From positions 1 to 51,575 of the forward strand of contig JAEEQE010000019.1 in assembly GCA_016285145.1 (NCBI GenBank): 51,575 nucleotides of DNA. Reading direction: 5' to 3'. The notes beneath the pieces were generated by a model. The model searched no databases and was not told the DNA's origin. It worked only from the letters and a program-made list of their open reading frames with translations. The translations under genes were made by a program, and so were the position numbers. The stretch comes from Bacteroidales bacterium (lineage in GTDB: Bacteria > Bacteroidota > Bacteroidia > Bacteroidales > WCHB1-69). Shown here piece after piece: positions 24,140 to 33,266 of this stretch (its first letter is position 1; each line of letters starts with the position of its first letter).

Positions 24140-24699
24140 TCTCTGAGGATGGTGAAATTGTAATCGTCGAGGAATTTGATCAGTCGGGAAGGTTTGTAGT
24201 CGATGGAGCTGGCGAACTCGTGCGGCACCACGTGATCCATCTGGCGGATGATTTCCGGGGAGATTTCCTCGAACGTCTTCGGGGTGGGTTCGCCGGCGAT
24301 ATTGGCGGAGGTGGAGACGATGGGCTTGCCGAGGGCGCGGATGAGCTTACGGCAGAACTCGTTGCTCGTAATCCGTATGGCGATGGTACCGTCGTCATGG
24401 ACCAGCTTGGCGGGGAGGTTCTTGGCAGTGGGGTAGATGAAAGTGGTGGGGCGCGAGATGTGCGGAATCAGGTCCCACGCAATCAGCGGGATTTGCTCCA
24501 CATAATGAGGCAGACGCTCTGCCGAATCCAGCAGGATGATCATGCTCTTCTTCTCGTTGCGCTGTTTGATGCGGTAGATGGCCGCGACGGCCTCCTCGTT
24601 GGTGGCGTCGCACCCGATGCCCCACACCGTGTCGGTAGGATAAAGCAGCACTTTGCCCTCACGCAGCAATGCCGCACACCGTTCGATTTCTTGTTCCAT
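24136..24699 (-). CDS. tsaC: L-threonylcarbamoyladenylate synthase
   Basis: This 187-residue YrdC-type enzyme makes threonylcarbamoyl-AMP from threonine, bicarbonate and ATP, the first step of t6A37 synthesis on tRNA. Seen blocks are LLYPTDTVWGIGCDA, the Lys/Arg-containing RIKQRNEKKSMIIL, RPTTFIYP, AIRIT and KPIVSTSANIAGEP. There is no C-terminal Sua5 domain, so it is the short TsaC form. A Bacteroidetes promoter lies 43 bases upstream, and this appears to be the first gene of the long minus-strand run that includes coaD and the redox cluster. Confidence 0.95.
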   Translation of the reverse strand: MEQEIERCAALLREGKVLLYPTDTVWGIGCDATNEEAVAAIYRIKQRNEKKSMIILLDSAERLPHYVEQIPLIAWDLIPHISRPTTFIYPTAKNLPAKLVHDDGTIAIRITSNEFCRKLIRALGKPIVSTSANIAGEPTPKTFEEISPEIIRQMDHVVPHEFASSIDYKPSRLIKFLDDYNFTILRD

Positions 24700-24741
24700 A
24701 TCAGTAGTTCATTAGTAATGGCAAACCAAAGATTTGCAGCC

Positions 24742-24750
24742 GCAAAAATA
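24742..24750 (-). promoter_or_regulatory. Bacteroidetes -7 element of the tsaC-coaD run
   Basis: TATTTTTGC on the minus strand 43 bases upstream of tsaC. A TTG lies about 16 bases further upstream, near the expected place of the -33 element. Confidence 0.65.
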
Positions 24751-24903
24751 ATACTTTTTTACACACAATGGGGCGGAAGAAATGAAATGTGTGACATGAG
24801 TTTCAAGACGTGAGCTACTGTTGGCCGTTGAGGATTAACCCTTGGGTAATGAACTTAGAATCACAATTGCTTTTAACATTTTCCCACTCTTACGAAAAAT
24901 ATG

Positions 24904-24912
24904 TACTTTTGC
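24904..24912 (+). promoter_or_regulatory. Bacteroidetes -7 element of the DUF4159 gene
   Basis: TACTTTTGC matches TAnnTTTGC, 25 bases before the ATG at 24937. It lies inside a longer open frame from 24901, which shows that the upstream ATG at 24901 cannot be the start. The 237-base gap to tsaC holds only the two divergent promoters. Confidence 0.65.
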
Positions 24913-24936
24913 ACGCTTTTTTTGGACACCCTGAAT

Positions 24937-25581
24937 ATGAAAAAATATATCTTCGGACTGATGTTTTGCGCCTTGAGCCTCGCGGCCCCCGCGCAACAGA
25001 TTGCCCTGCTCAAGTACAACGGCGGCGGCGACTGGTACGCCAACCCAACCTCGCTACCCAACCTGATCAAATTCTGCAATATCAACCTCGGCATGTCGCT
25101 CGACCTCAAGCCCGCCACCGTGGAGGTGGGCAGCGCCGACATCTTCCAATACCCCTTCGTCCACATGACCGGACACGGCAACGTGGTCTTCAGCGAGGCT
25201 GAGGCCGAAAACCTGCGCCTCTACCTCATGTCTGGAGGCTTCCTGCACGCGGACGACAACTACGGCCTCTCCACTTTTATACGCAAGGAAATGAAAAAGG
25301 TGTTTCCGGAGCTCGACCTCGTGGAACTGCCCTTCAACCATCCGATTTTCCATCAGAAATACAAGTTCCCGAACGGATTGCCCAAGATCCACGAACATGA
25401 CAACAAGCCCCCCCAAGCCTTTGCCCTCTTCTGGGAAGGACGCATGGTGTTCCTGTTCACGTATGAGTGCGATTTGGGCGACGGCTGGGAAGATTACATT
25501 GTACACAAGGATTCGGAAGCCACCCGCACCAAAGCCCTGCAGATGGGTGCCAACATTCTCCAATACGTTTTCTGCCAGTAG
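24937..25581 (+). CDS. DUF4159 domain exported protein
   Basis: The 214-residue product has a signal peptide (FCALSLAAPAQ) and a single DUF4159 domain: IALLKYNGGGDWYANPTSLPNLI at its start, FQYPFVHMTGHGNV, LRLYLMSGGFLHADDNYG, ELPFNHPIFHQKY, and PQAFALFWEGRMVFLFTYECDLGDGWED. The fold is related to class I glutamine-amidotransferase-like domains, and the family is often found in gene clusters with MoxR ATPase and BatA-like proteins; none of these is next to it here. The ATG at 24937 follows a promoter and gives the signal peptide directly. Function is not established. Confidence 0.85.
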   Translation: MKKYIFGLMFCALSLAAPAQQIALLKYNGGGDWYANPTSLPNLIKFCNINLGMSLDLKPATVEVGSADIFQYPFVHMTGHGNVVFSEAEAENLRLYLMSGGFLHADDNYGLSTFIRKEMKKVFPELDLVELPFNHPIFHQKYKFPNGLPKIHEHDNKPPQAFALFWEGRMVFLFTYECDLGDGWEDYIVHKDSEATRTKALQMGANILQYVFCQ

Positions 25582-25592
25582 GTTGAAAACTC

Positions 25593-28055
25593 TTAATCTT
25601 CGATTTCCGTCTCCTCGCTCGGACCGCTGGTCTGTGCCTTCTTTTCCAATTCCATCTTTCCGAAACGCAGTGTGATGCCCGCACTGATGAAACGGCTGTT
25701 GTATCTGGTGGACGAACGGACCACATAATAGGGATTGTCCTCCGCCGTGGCCGACTTGTTCCAATTGAAAATGTCGCTCACATTCAAGTGGAGGGAGATT
25801 TTGCGTTGCAGCAGATCCGCCCGCAGGCCACAGTCGATGGAGTAGCGAGGGCGTGTGGTTGTGAAAAGCGACACACTCTTGGAACGGTAGTTGGCCGAAG
25901 CGAACACCTCCAGCACCTTCCACAGTTTTGCCCAATAGTTGAGGCGGAAACTGTATCCCAAGTTGGAGAAGATGCGCGGGTCGGGCTCGTTTCGGAAACG
26001 ATATTCCGAATGTTCGTAGTAAATATTGGCATAGAATCGGATAGTCATAAAGGTCTTCAGGCGGTAGTTCATGTTGAAAGAGGCCCCTGTGTTCAGCGTT
26101 TTGCCCGCATTCACCGGCATGGTGAACGTGACCACCCGTCCGAAAATATCGCTGTAGGCCACGTCTGTCAGCGTGTTCACCTTCTGACCCGTATGCTTGA
26201 AATAGGCGGAAAGCCCAAGGTTGCCGAACTTGTTCACGAATTTTGTCCAGTTGAACTCCACATTGTGCGTCTGGGTGGCGCGCAACTCGGGATTTCCAAT
26301 ACTGTACGAGTCCTCCCCGTAGCTGATGAACGGGCTGATACGGGAGGCATCCGGATGCTTGATGCGATACGTGTAACTCAGTCGGAAATTGTGCATCGAT
26401 TTCGTCCGGTAGCTCAGATGCAAAGACGGGAAATAACTCAGTCTGTCCTGTATGACATTGTCCTGAGGGGAGTTTAAAATCTGATAAACCTCATGGTTGT
26501 ATCGGACCCGAAGGCCCTCTTTCAGGGTGAAGTTCCCGAACTTGTGCTGGAGAGTGACAAAAGCGCTGAGACCACCATTCAGATTGCGTGTGTCCTTCAG
26601 GCGCAGAGAGTCCAGCAGGAACACGTCCTCCGTGTTCATCACCAATGTGTCTGATGAGTTCAGGCCGTTGTTTTGGCGGTAGCTGCCCTCCATCCCGACC
26701 GAAAGCTCATGGTTGCGGGCAAAGGGACGGGAGTAGTCGAGGCTGGCACGAACGCTGTAGTTGAGCCCGTTGTTGGTTTTCTTCTTATGATAATCCATAA
26801 AATCCTGCAACATATAGTCACGGATCTCTTCCGAAAAGGACCGGCTGCGGTTAAAATTGCCCGACACATTCGCTTTCAGCTCGTGACCCTGGCGATCAAA
26901 ACGATGGAGGAACCACACCCCCCCATAGGCACCCGCCGAAAACGACCGGTTGGCATTGTCGGTAATATAGGCGTAAAGGCCCGCCGAAGGCTCCAGATAT
27001 TCCCGACGGAAGACATTCTGGCCGTTGCTGTAGCGGCTCCACGACGGGTAGGTGCCCGCCCAGAAACTCATCGTGTTCAAAGTGTCGAATGTGTAACTGC
27101 CGTTGAAACTGAAAGAGGTTGAGAAATTGTGCGTTAAGGACTGGCCGCTGCCATGTCCGTTGCTGGAGGTGTCACCCTCGTGGTTGAAACGAGTGGCATA
27201 CGATTCGCTGACGCTGTTCTGGAAATTATAGCGCCCGCTGAGGTAGAAGTTCAGCGACAGCTTTTCGTTGGCCCACACGTATGACACCCACGGGTTGACC
27301 TCCGGACGGGAGGAGCCTGTCACGCCGAAACTGATGAAGCTGTTTTTCTTGATGTTGCCCGCTAAAATGATGTTGATAATGGCATCAGCCTCCGTATTGT
27401 ATTTGGCTGATGGATTGTTGATTACCTCTATGCGCTCCAATGCGTTGGCGGGTAGCTGGCGGATAAAGTTCTTAAGGTTGTCTTCCGTGAGGTTGGAGGG
27501 TTTGTCGTTCATCCAGATCTCCACCGAGGAGGCTCCGTGCAGGGTGATGTTTCCCTCAATGTCCACCTCCACGCCCGGGGTGTTCTGCAAGGCATCGGAA
27601 GCAGTGCCCGACTGTATGGTAGGGTCGTCCGACACGTTGTACATGGTCTTCTCCCCCTCCACCATGAACACGGGCCTTTCAGTCACGATGCTAACCTCGC
27701 CCAGAGTGGTACTTCCTTTTTTCAGGGCTACCGGTTGCAAACGTACATGTGACTCATCACCGCCCACGGTGACGGGTACGGTGCGCATATCATAGCCTAT
27801 CAGGGACAGTTTCAGCAGATGGTTGCCCGCCGGCACGTCCGCGAGGGTGAAACGTCCGTTCTGGTCGGTGACGGTGGCTCCCACCATCGCGCGGGAAGAG
27901 TCCGTCGTGAAAAGGCCCACGTTGACAAATGCCACGCGACTGCGGTTAGCACTGTCCAGCACCACGCCGTGCAGCATGTAGGTGCGCTGCCCGAACAGGG
28001 CCGACACGGAAAAAACAAACATTAACAGGAGGATTATACGGTGTGTTTTTGACAT
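25593..28055 (-). CDS. Outer-membrane barrel protein with CarboxypepD_reg and plug domains
   Basis: The 820-residue product has a signal peptide (VFSVSALFGQ), a CarboxypepD_reg-like domain at about residues 25-105 (GVVLDSANRSRVAFVNV, GRFTLADVPAGNHLLKLSLIGY), a plug-like region at 120-215 (SDALQNTPGVEVDIEGNITLHGASSVEIWMNDKPS split by a turn, IEVINNPSAKYN) and a barrel of the OMP_b-brl_3 type ending in ISAGITLRFGKMELEK and an acidic tail EETEIED. It resembles TonB-dependent receptors but no TonB box is evident and there is no SusD gene beside it, so a non-SusC transport or assembly role is likely. A longer frame opens at 28385, but the ATG at 28055 follows a promoter and starts the signal peptide. 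Confidence 0.85.
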   Translation of the reverse strand: MSKTHRIILLLMFVFSVSALFGQRTYMLHGVVLDSANRSRVAFVNVGLFTTDSSRAMVGATVTDQNGRFTLADVPAGNHLLKLSLIGYDMRTVPVTVGGDESHVRLQPVALKKGSTTLGEVSIVTERPVFMVEGEKTMYNVSDDPTIQSGTASDALQNTPGVEVDIEGNITLHGASSVEIWMNDKPSNLTEDNLKNFIRQLPANALERIEVINNPSAKYNTEADAIINIILAGNIKKNSFISFGVTGSSRPEVNPWVSYVWANEKLSLNFYLSGRYNFQNSVSESYATRFNHEGDTSSNGHGSGQSLTHNFSTSFSFNGSYTFDTLNTMSFWAGTYPSWSRYSNGQNVFRREYLEPSAGLYAYITDNANRSFSAGAYGGVWFLHRFDRQGHELKANVSGNFNRSRSFSEEIRDYMLQDFMDYHKKKTNNGLNYSVRASLDYSRPFARNHELSVGMEGSYRQNNGLNSSDTLVMNTEDVFLLDSLRLKDTRNLNGGLSAFVTLQHKFGNFTLKEGLRVRYNHEVYQILNSPQDNVIQDRLSYFPSLHLSYRTKSMHNFRLSYTYRIKHPDASRISPFISYGEDSYSIGNPELRATQTHNVEFNWTKFVNKFGNLGLSAYFKHTGQKVNTLTDVAYSDIFGRVVTFTMPVNAGKTLNTGASFNMNYRLKTFMTIRFYANIYYEHSEYRFRNEPDPRIFSNLGYSFRLNYWAKLWKVLEVFASANYRSKSVSLFTTTRPRYSIDCGLRADLLQRKISLHLNVSDIFNWNKSATAEDNPYYVVRSSTRYNSRFISAGITLRFGKMELEKKAQTSGPSEETEIED

Positions 28056-28105
28056 CTTGTTGGGATTTTGAAACAACGGGTGTCCGACTGAAGGATTTTC
28101 AGGCT

Positions 28106-28114
28106 GCAAAAATA
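28106..28114 (-). promoter_or_regulatory. Bacteroidetes -7 element of the barrel gene
   Basis: TATTTTTGC on the minus strand, 50 bases before the ATG at 28055. It sits back to back with the bamD promoter, 32 bases away. Confidence 0.65.
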
Positions 28115-28146
28115 AAAAAAATGAAACATCCATCGGAAATATTTTG

Positions 28147-28155
28147 TATCTTTGC
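28147..28155 (+). promoter_or_regulatory. Bacteroidetes -7 element of the bamD operon
   Basis: TATCTTTGC, a perfect TAnnTTTGC match, 15 bases before the bamD ATG at 28171. It drives the collinear run of ten genes up to 36746, unless internal promoters exist. Confidence 0.7.
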
Positions 28156-28170
28156 AACGTTAGATTTATT

Positions 28171-29082
28171 ATGGTTAAGAAGAGTTGTAAGTTATTGATA
28201 ATAATACTGTTGGCTGCTTCTGTGGACGTTTGTGCCGCGGATTTTACGGCTGTTTTCTCCGAAAACCCGTACACAGTGCTGTCGGTGCAGGACACCTCGA
28301 AGCCGTCGCAGAAGGCCACCAAGCCAAAAAAGGAGCGTCTCTCCAAGGGAGCCAAGAAGGTCACATTCGAGAGCTTCGAGGCCAACTATGCGAGAGCCAT
28401 GCGGTATTATAACAACCAGCAGTTTCTCTCCGCCGCCGGCCTTTTCGAGGATCTGTACCCCCTTTCCTTGGGCACGCCCCGCGCCGACACCATCCTTTTC
28501 CTCTTCGCCCATTGCTACTACATGAACGCCGACTACACGATGGCCGCCTTCCATTTCCGCGACTATGTGAAGCGCTATCCCAACAGCGACCGCACGGAAG
28601 ACGCCTTCTACTACTGTATATCCGCCATCAACAAATCCAGTGCCGACTACAATCTGGACCAAAGCAACACTCAGTACGCCATCGAACAGATCAAGGCTTT
28701 CCTGATTGCCTATCCCAATTCGAAACACGTGGAGGAATGCAATGTGATGTTAGACGCATTGCGTCTGAGATTAGCACGTAAGGATTTGGAGATCATGAAA
28801 TTGTATTATAACACAGATCACTATGAAGCGTGCCAGATTGCCGCGAAGAATTTCTTCAATGAATATTCCTACTCTCCCCTGATGCCGGAGGCGATATATT
28901 ATCTGGTGTTGAACAATTACGAGTTTGCCAGAAAGAGTGTGGAAAAAAAGAAGGCCGAGCGTTATCGCGCATGCTTGGATGCCTGCAACCGCCTCACCCT
29001 GAATTACGGGGAGACGAAATATACCAAGGAGGTGGAGAAAATAGCCGCCGACGTTCAGAAACAGTTACAGAAATACAATTAA
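28171..29082 (+). CDS. bamD: Outer membrane assembly factor BamD
   Basis: BamD is the TPR lipoprotein of the BAM complex, which folds barrels into the outer membrane. The 303-residue product shows the family's TPR blocks: YARAMRYYNNQQFLSAAGLFEDL, AHCYYMNADYTMAAFHFRDYVKRYPNS, the LDQSNTQYAIEQIKAFLIAYPNS block and a C-terminal YEFARKSVEKKKAERYRACLDA. The start at 28171 is 15 bases past the promoter; an upstream ATG at 28144 lies within the promoter and is unlikely. Oddly, the signal region AASVDVCAADF has a Cys but no canonical lipobox, so lipidation is uncertain. The gene order bamD-rpoZ-coaBC-porD-recN is standard for Bacteroidetes. Confidence 0.92.
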   Translation: MVKKSCKLLIIILLAASVDVCAADFTAVFSENPYTVLSVQDTSKPSQKATKPKKERLSKGAKKVTFESFEANYARAMRYYNNQQFLSAAGLFEDLYPLSLGTPRADTILFLFAHCYYMNADYTMAAFHFRDYVKRYPNSDRTEDAFYYCISAINKSSADYNLDQSNTQYAIEQIKAFLIAYPNSKHVEECNVMLDALRLRLARKDLEIMKLYYNTDHYEACQIAAKNFFNEYSYSPLMPEAIYYLVLNNYEFARKSVEKKKAERYRACLDACNRLTLNYGETKYTKEVEKIAADVQKQLQKYN

Positions 29083-29101
29083 CAAATCAAATTATATTTT
29101 A

Positions 29102-29431
29102 ATGAAAGCAGCTGATTACAAAAAACTTAAAATCGATCTCTTTGCAAAGACGAAAGACATCAGACAGTATGACAAGGAGACGGGAAATTTCTACAAGAGC
29201 ATCGTCATCATGTCGAAGCGGGCGGATCAGATAGCCTCCGACCTGAAGCAGGAGTTCCAGGAGAGTTCCCAGCAATATTCCCCGACGAACGAGTCGTTGG
29301 AAGAGGTGTACGAGAACCGCGAGCAGATCGAATTGTCCAAATTCTACGAACAGCTTCCCAAGCCCACGCAGATCGCGCTGTACGAGTTTGAGAACAACCA
29401 GGTCTATTTCAAGGATCCCGACGTGGAATAA
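29102..29431 (+). CDS. rpoZ: RNA polymerase omega subunit
   Basis: The 109-residue product has the Bacteroidetes omega signature ETGNFYKSIVIMSKRADQIASDLK (read as two parts around residues 25-50), where the SKRADQI motif corresponds to the MxKRAxQI of omega proteins. Its acidic C-terminal half (ENREQIELSKFYEQLPKPTQIALYEFEN in two parts) is typical of the longer omega form of this phylum. It binds the beta' subunit. It lies 19 bases after bamD and 12 before coaBC, in the conserved order. Confidence 0.92.
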   Translation: MKAADYKKLKIDLFAKTKDIRQYDKETGNFYKSIVIMSKRADQIASDLKQEFQESSQQYSPTNESLEEVYENREQIELSKFYEQLPKPTQIALYEFENNQVYFKDPDVE

Positions 29432-29443
29432 AACACCGCTGAC

Positions 29444-30655
29444 ATGCTGAACGGCAAACATATCGTCATCGGGATCACGGGCGGCATTGCGGCCTACAAG
29501 TCGCTGTACCTCATCCGCTTGTTCAAGAGCAACGGCTGTGATGTGCGGGTGGTGGCCACACGGCACGCCTTAGAGTTCGTCACACCACTGACGATAGAGA
29601 CCCTGTCGCAGAACAAGTTGTACGCCGACCTGTTCGACCCCACGGAGCATCGCGACACCCATCATATCAGCCTGGCCGACTGGGCCGACTGCATGGTGGT
29701 GGCACCAGCCACAGCCAACATCATCGGCAAATATGCCAACGGCATCGCCGACGATGCCCTGTCCACACTGCTGCTCGCCCTGCAATGCCCGGTCTTCATC
29801 GCCCCGGCCATGAACGACAAGATGTTCGCGAACGCCGCCGTGCAGCACAACATCAGCCTGCTCCGGGAGCGAGGCTGCCACATCATCGACCCGCAGAGCG
29901 GATTCCTCGCCTGCGGCAGTACGGGCACCGGAAGAATGGAAGAGCCTGACCGCATCTTCACCATAGTAAATCAACACCTTACCGCCGAACAGCGGTTTGC
30001 CGGTCAGAAAGTTCTCATCACCGCCGGACCCACATACGAACCCATCGACCCCGTACGTTTCATCGGCAACCACTCCTCCGGCCTCATGGGTTTCTCCATA
30101 GCGGAAGCCGCCGCCGAACAGGGCGCAGAGGTCACGCTGGTGACAGGACCCACGAACCTGCAGACAAAGCATCCCGCCATCCACCGCTGCGATGTGACCA
30201 CCGCCGCCGAGATGTATCAGGCCTGCATGAACGTGGTGGACAATCAAAACATCTGCATCATGTCGGCAGCTGTGGCCGACTACACGCCGGAAAACCCTGC
30301 CCCTGAGAAGATTAAGAAGCACACCGAAGGACTGGATTTACACCTATGCAAGACCAAGGATATCCTGGCCAGCATCGGAAAACAGAAACGCGCCGACCAG
30401 ATTCTGGTTGGCTTCGCCTTGGAGACGGAGAATGAAATTGAGAACGCCCGCACCAAACTGCATACTAAAAACGCCGATGTCATCGTTTTGAACTCGTTGC
30501 GGACCAAGGGCGCAGGCTTCAAGACCGCCACCAACCAGGTGATGATGATGACCAAAGGCGACCATACGGAAACCAGCGAGCTGAAAAGCAAACGCGAAAT
30601 CGCCGACGACATACTGAACCTGGTGTATAAAATAATGACTCACGAAGTAGAATAA
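29444..30655 (+). CDS. coaBC: Bifunctional phosphopantothenoylcysteine synthetase/decarboxylase
   Basis: The 403-residue enzyme carries out the second and third steps of CoA synthesis. The N-terminal CoaC flavoprotein half begins GKHIVIGITGGIAAYKSLYL and includes HISLADWADCMVVAPATANI with the catalytic His, the PAMNDKM motif near residue 125 and the flexible GFLACGSTGTGRMEEP cap with its Cys. The CoaB half starts at KVLITAGPTYEPIDPVRFIGN (in two parts), with AAVADYTP and KIKK later and ALETENEI near the end. The last base of its stop is the first base of the next start (TAATG). Confidence 0.97.
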   Translation: MLNGKHIVIGITGGIAAYKSLYLIRLFKSNGCDVRVVATRHALEFVTPLTIETLSQNKLYADLFDPTEHRDTHHISLADWADCMVVAPATANIIGKYANGIADDALSTLLLALQCPVFIAPAMNDKMFANAAVQHNISLLRERGCHIIDPQSGFLACGSTGTGRMEEPDRIFTIVNQHLTAEQRFAGQKVLITAGPTYEPIDPVRFIGNHSSGLMGFSIAEAAAEQGAEVTLVTGPTNLQTKHPAIHRCDVTTAAEMYQACMNVVDNQNICIMSAAVADYTPENPAPEKIKKHTEGLDLHLCKTKDILASIGKQKRADQILVGFALETENEIENARTKLHTKNADVIVLNSLRTKGAGFKTATNQVMMMTKGDHTETSELKSKREIADDILNLVYKIMTHEVE

Positions 30656-31569
30656 TGACAATGAAAAGGCTATTTCTCATCCTGTTGTGCGCATTCGTCT
30701 GCGGCGGATTGTTCGCTCAGGACTTCCAATGTCAGGTGTCGATTAACGCCAACCAGGTGACCGGCGGATCCAACACCCAGCGATACAATGATTTGCAGCA
30801 GAAGCTGTACCAGTTCATCCACGACCGCAAATGGTGCCAGTACAAATTGAAAACCAATGAACGCATCGAGTGCGCGTTGCAGATCACACTGACGAAAGTG
30901 TCGGGCGATGTGATGGAGGGCACGATGAACATCCTGCTCCAACGTCCGGTCTATAAGGCCAGCTACAAGACCACCCTGCTGAATTTCCAGGACAAGCACA
31001 TCCAGTTCACCTACGCAGAGGGCGATCCGCTGGAATATTCCGACAACATGAACCTCTCGCAGTTCACCTCCCTGATAGCCTATTACCTCAACCTGTTCTT
31101 GGCTGTGGAGTTCGACAGTTTTGCACCGAACGGAGGTGCCGCCTATTATAGCAACTGCCAGTCCATCGTGAATCTGAACCAAACCTCCAAGGAAAAAGGA
31201 TGGAGCGTGGCCGACAACGGTCAAAGCAACCGTTATTGGATTATTGAGAATTTCACCAACAGCCAATACAGCAAACTGCACGAATTCTTTTATCAGTATC
31301 ACCGCCTTGGACTGGATGTGATGAGCGAAACACCTGATGCCGGACGCGCCGTCATTCTGGAGAGCCTCCGTCTGTTGCAGCAGGTGAACGCCCAGAAATC
31401 CGGACTGGCGATGGTGAAGGTCATTGCCTCCACCAAGTGCGATGAAATCGTCAACATCTTCAAAGAAGGAATGCCGAGCGAAAAGACGCAGGTGGTCAAC
31501 ATCATGAAACAGATCGACCCCACCAACTCATCCCGTTACGACGCCATCAATGCCGCTACCAACAAGTAA
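30655..31569 (+). CDS. porD: DUF4835 protein, PorD-type
   Basis: The 304-residue product has a signal peptide (LCAFVCGGLFAQ) and the DUF4835 pattern: DFQCQVSINANQVTGGSNTQRYNDLQ (in two parts), the KWCQYKLKTNERIECALQITL region, YSDNMNLSQFTSLIAYYLNLF and a C-terminal helical part. The family is annotated PorD in relation to type IX secretion, and it stands here, as in other members of the phylum, between coaBC and recN. The start may be 30655, coupled to coaBC, or the ATG at 30661. No other type IX gene is in this window, so presence of the pathway cannot be judged here. Confidence 0.85.
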   Translation: MTMKRLFLILLCAFVCGGLFAQDFQCQVSINANQVTGGSNTQRYNDLQQKLYQFIHDRKWCQYKLKTNERIECALQITLTKVSGDVMEGTMNILLQRPVYKASYKTTLLNFQDKHIQFTYAEGDPLEYSDNMNLSQFTSLIAYYLNLFLAVEFDSFAPNGGAAYYSNCQSIVNLNQTSKEKGWSVADNGQSNRYWIIENFTNSQYSKLHEFFYQYHRLGLDVMSETPDAGRAVILESLRLLQQVNAQKSGLAMVKVIASTKCDEIVNIFKEGMPSEKTQVVNIMKQIDPTNSSRYDAINAATNK

Positions 31570-31574
31570 GGCCC

Positions 31575-33266
31575 ATGCTACAATCCCTGAAAATTGAGAA
31601 TTATGCCCTCATACATGCCCTCGAGATTCGTTTCGACAAGGGTTTTGTGGTCATTACCGGTGAAACCGGTGCTGGCAAATCCATTCTCATAGGGGCCTTG
31701 GCACTCATTTTGGGCAACCGCGCCGACACAGACGTCCTGTATGACAAAAACCGCAAGTGCATCGTGGAGGGCGTCTTCCATCTGGCCAATCCTGAAATAC
31801 AGTTTTTTTTCGAGCAGCATGACCTGGATTACCATGAAACGACCATCATCCGTCGCGAAATCAATGAGCATGGCAAGTCGCGGGCTTTCATCAACGACAC
31901 ACCCGTCAACCTCACCACGCTCAAAGCGCTGACCTCTCAGCTCATAGACATCCACTCTCAGCACCAGAACCTGCTGTTGCAGGATTCCGGTTTCCAAATG
32001 GACATCATAGACCAGTATGCCCAAACCCAATCCTTGTTGGCATCCTACAAGTCGTCCCTTGCGGAGTTGAAAAACACGGTATTAGAGGAAAAACGCCTCA
32101 AGGAAGCCTGCTCCCAGGCTGCGTTGGAACATGATTTCCACACCTTTACGATTCAGGAAATCGAGAATGCCCAACTACAGGCCGACGAGCAGGATCTTTT
32201 GGAGCAGAATCTGAACACCCTTGCGCACGCAGGCGACATCAAGGCACACTTGTACCAAGCCGCTCAGTTGCTATCGGAACAAGATAGCGACAATATCCTA
32301 TTGAAACTGAAAGAGATAATACACGAGTGCCACGCTTTGTCTGACATCGGGCCAGAATACCGCGAGCTGTGCGACCGCATCGAAAGCACCCAAACGGAAC
32401 TGCAGGATATTGCTTACGAAATCTCCCGAAAATACGACGCTGTGGACGTGAACCCACAGGAGATGGAACAGGTGCAGGAGCGTTTGGACCTCATCTATAC
32501 ATTGGAACACAAATACCAGGTGGACAACATACAAGGGCTACTGGACATCCTAAGCAAACTGCAGCGGGAAAGCGAAGCCTATCAGGACAATCGGGAGCAG
32601 TTGGCCACCTTGGCCCTTCGGATTGACAAGCTGCGGGCAGCTACATTTGACCTGGCCCGACAACTTTCCGAGCGGCGCAGCGAAGTGCTGGACAAACTAT
32701 GTGCGGACGTGGAGGCTCGGCTCGTGCGGCTCGGAATGCCGGACGCGAAGTTCGAGATTCTGCTGACCGCCGGCGACGAACTGATGGCAAACGGTGCCGA
32801 CAGAGTGGAATACAGGTTCTCCGCCAACCGTGGCAGTGCGGCTGCGGACCTTGGCAAGGTGGCCTCGGGCGGCGAACTGTCGCGCGTGATGCTGGCGTTG
32901 AAATCCATCATCACCGACAGCCGTCTCCTGCCGACGGTTATTTTCGATGAAATCGATACGGGCATTTCAGGAGAAACCGCCAACCGCGTCGGAGAAGTGA
33001 TGCGCCTGCTGGCAGACAACCATCAGGTGGTCACCATCACGCATCTGCCGCAAATAGCAGCACGTGGAAATCAGCATCTGCTTGTTTACAAGGAAAATAC
33101 AGAAAATCAAACTATTACAAACATACGCCAACTGGACGGCGAGACCCGTGTTAGGGTCATTGCCGGTATGTTGAGCGGCAATGAACAGTCGGAGGCAGCC
33201 CTGACCACAGCACGGGAAATGCTTCACGACACCATCACCAAATCCATTAATGTCACGACATCATGA
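31575..33266 (+). CDS. recN: DNA repair protein RecN
   Basis: RecN is an SMC-like ATPase of double-strand-break repair. The 563-residue product has the Walker A loop GETGAGKSILIG at residues 29-40, a long central coiled-coil region between about 160 and 380, the ABC signature SGGELSRVMLALKSI near residue 430 and Walker B TVIFDEIDTGISGETAN. The block FINDTPVNLTTLKALTSQLIDIHSQHQ (in two parts) is typical of the N-lobe. It follows PorD by 5 bases and overlaps the next gene by 4 (ATGA). Confidence 0.97.
   Translation: MLQSLKIENYALIHALEIRFDKGFVVITGETGAGKSILIGALALILGNRADTDVLYDKNRKCIVEGVFHLANPEIQFFFEQHDLDYHETTIIRREINEHGKSRAFINDTPVNLTTLKALTSQLIDIHSQHQNLLLQDSGFQMDIIDQYAQTQSLLASYKSSLAELKNTVLEEKRLKEACSQAALEHDFHTFTIQEIENAQLQADEQDLLEQNLNTLAHAGDIKAHLYQAAQLLSEQDSDNILLKLKEIIHECHALSDIGPEYRELCDRIESTQTELQDIAYEISRKYDAVDVNPQEMEQVQERLDLIYTLEHKYQVDNIQGLLDILSKLQRESEAYQDNREQLATLALRIDKLRAATFDLARQLSERRSEVLDKLCADVEARLVRLGMPDAKFEILLTAGDELMANGADRVEYRFSANRGSAAADLGKVASGGELSRVMLALKSIITDSRLLPTVIFDEIDTGISGETANRVGEVMRLLADNHQVVTITHLPQIAARGNQHLLVYKENTENQTITNIRQLDGETRVRVIAGMLSGNEQSEAALTTAREMLHDTITKSINVTTS

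Noticed and set aside
28056-28385. N-terminal extension of the barrel gene to 28385
   Set aside because: It crosses two promoters and the bamD start; the signal peptide begins at 28055.
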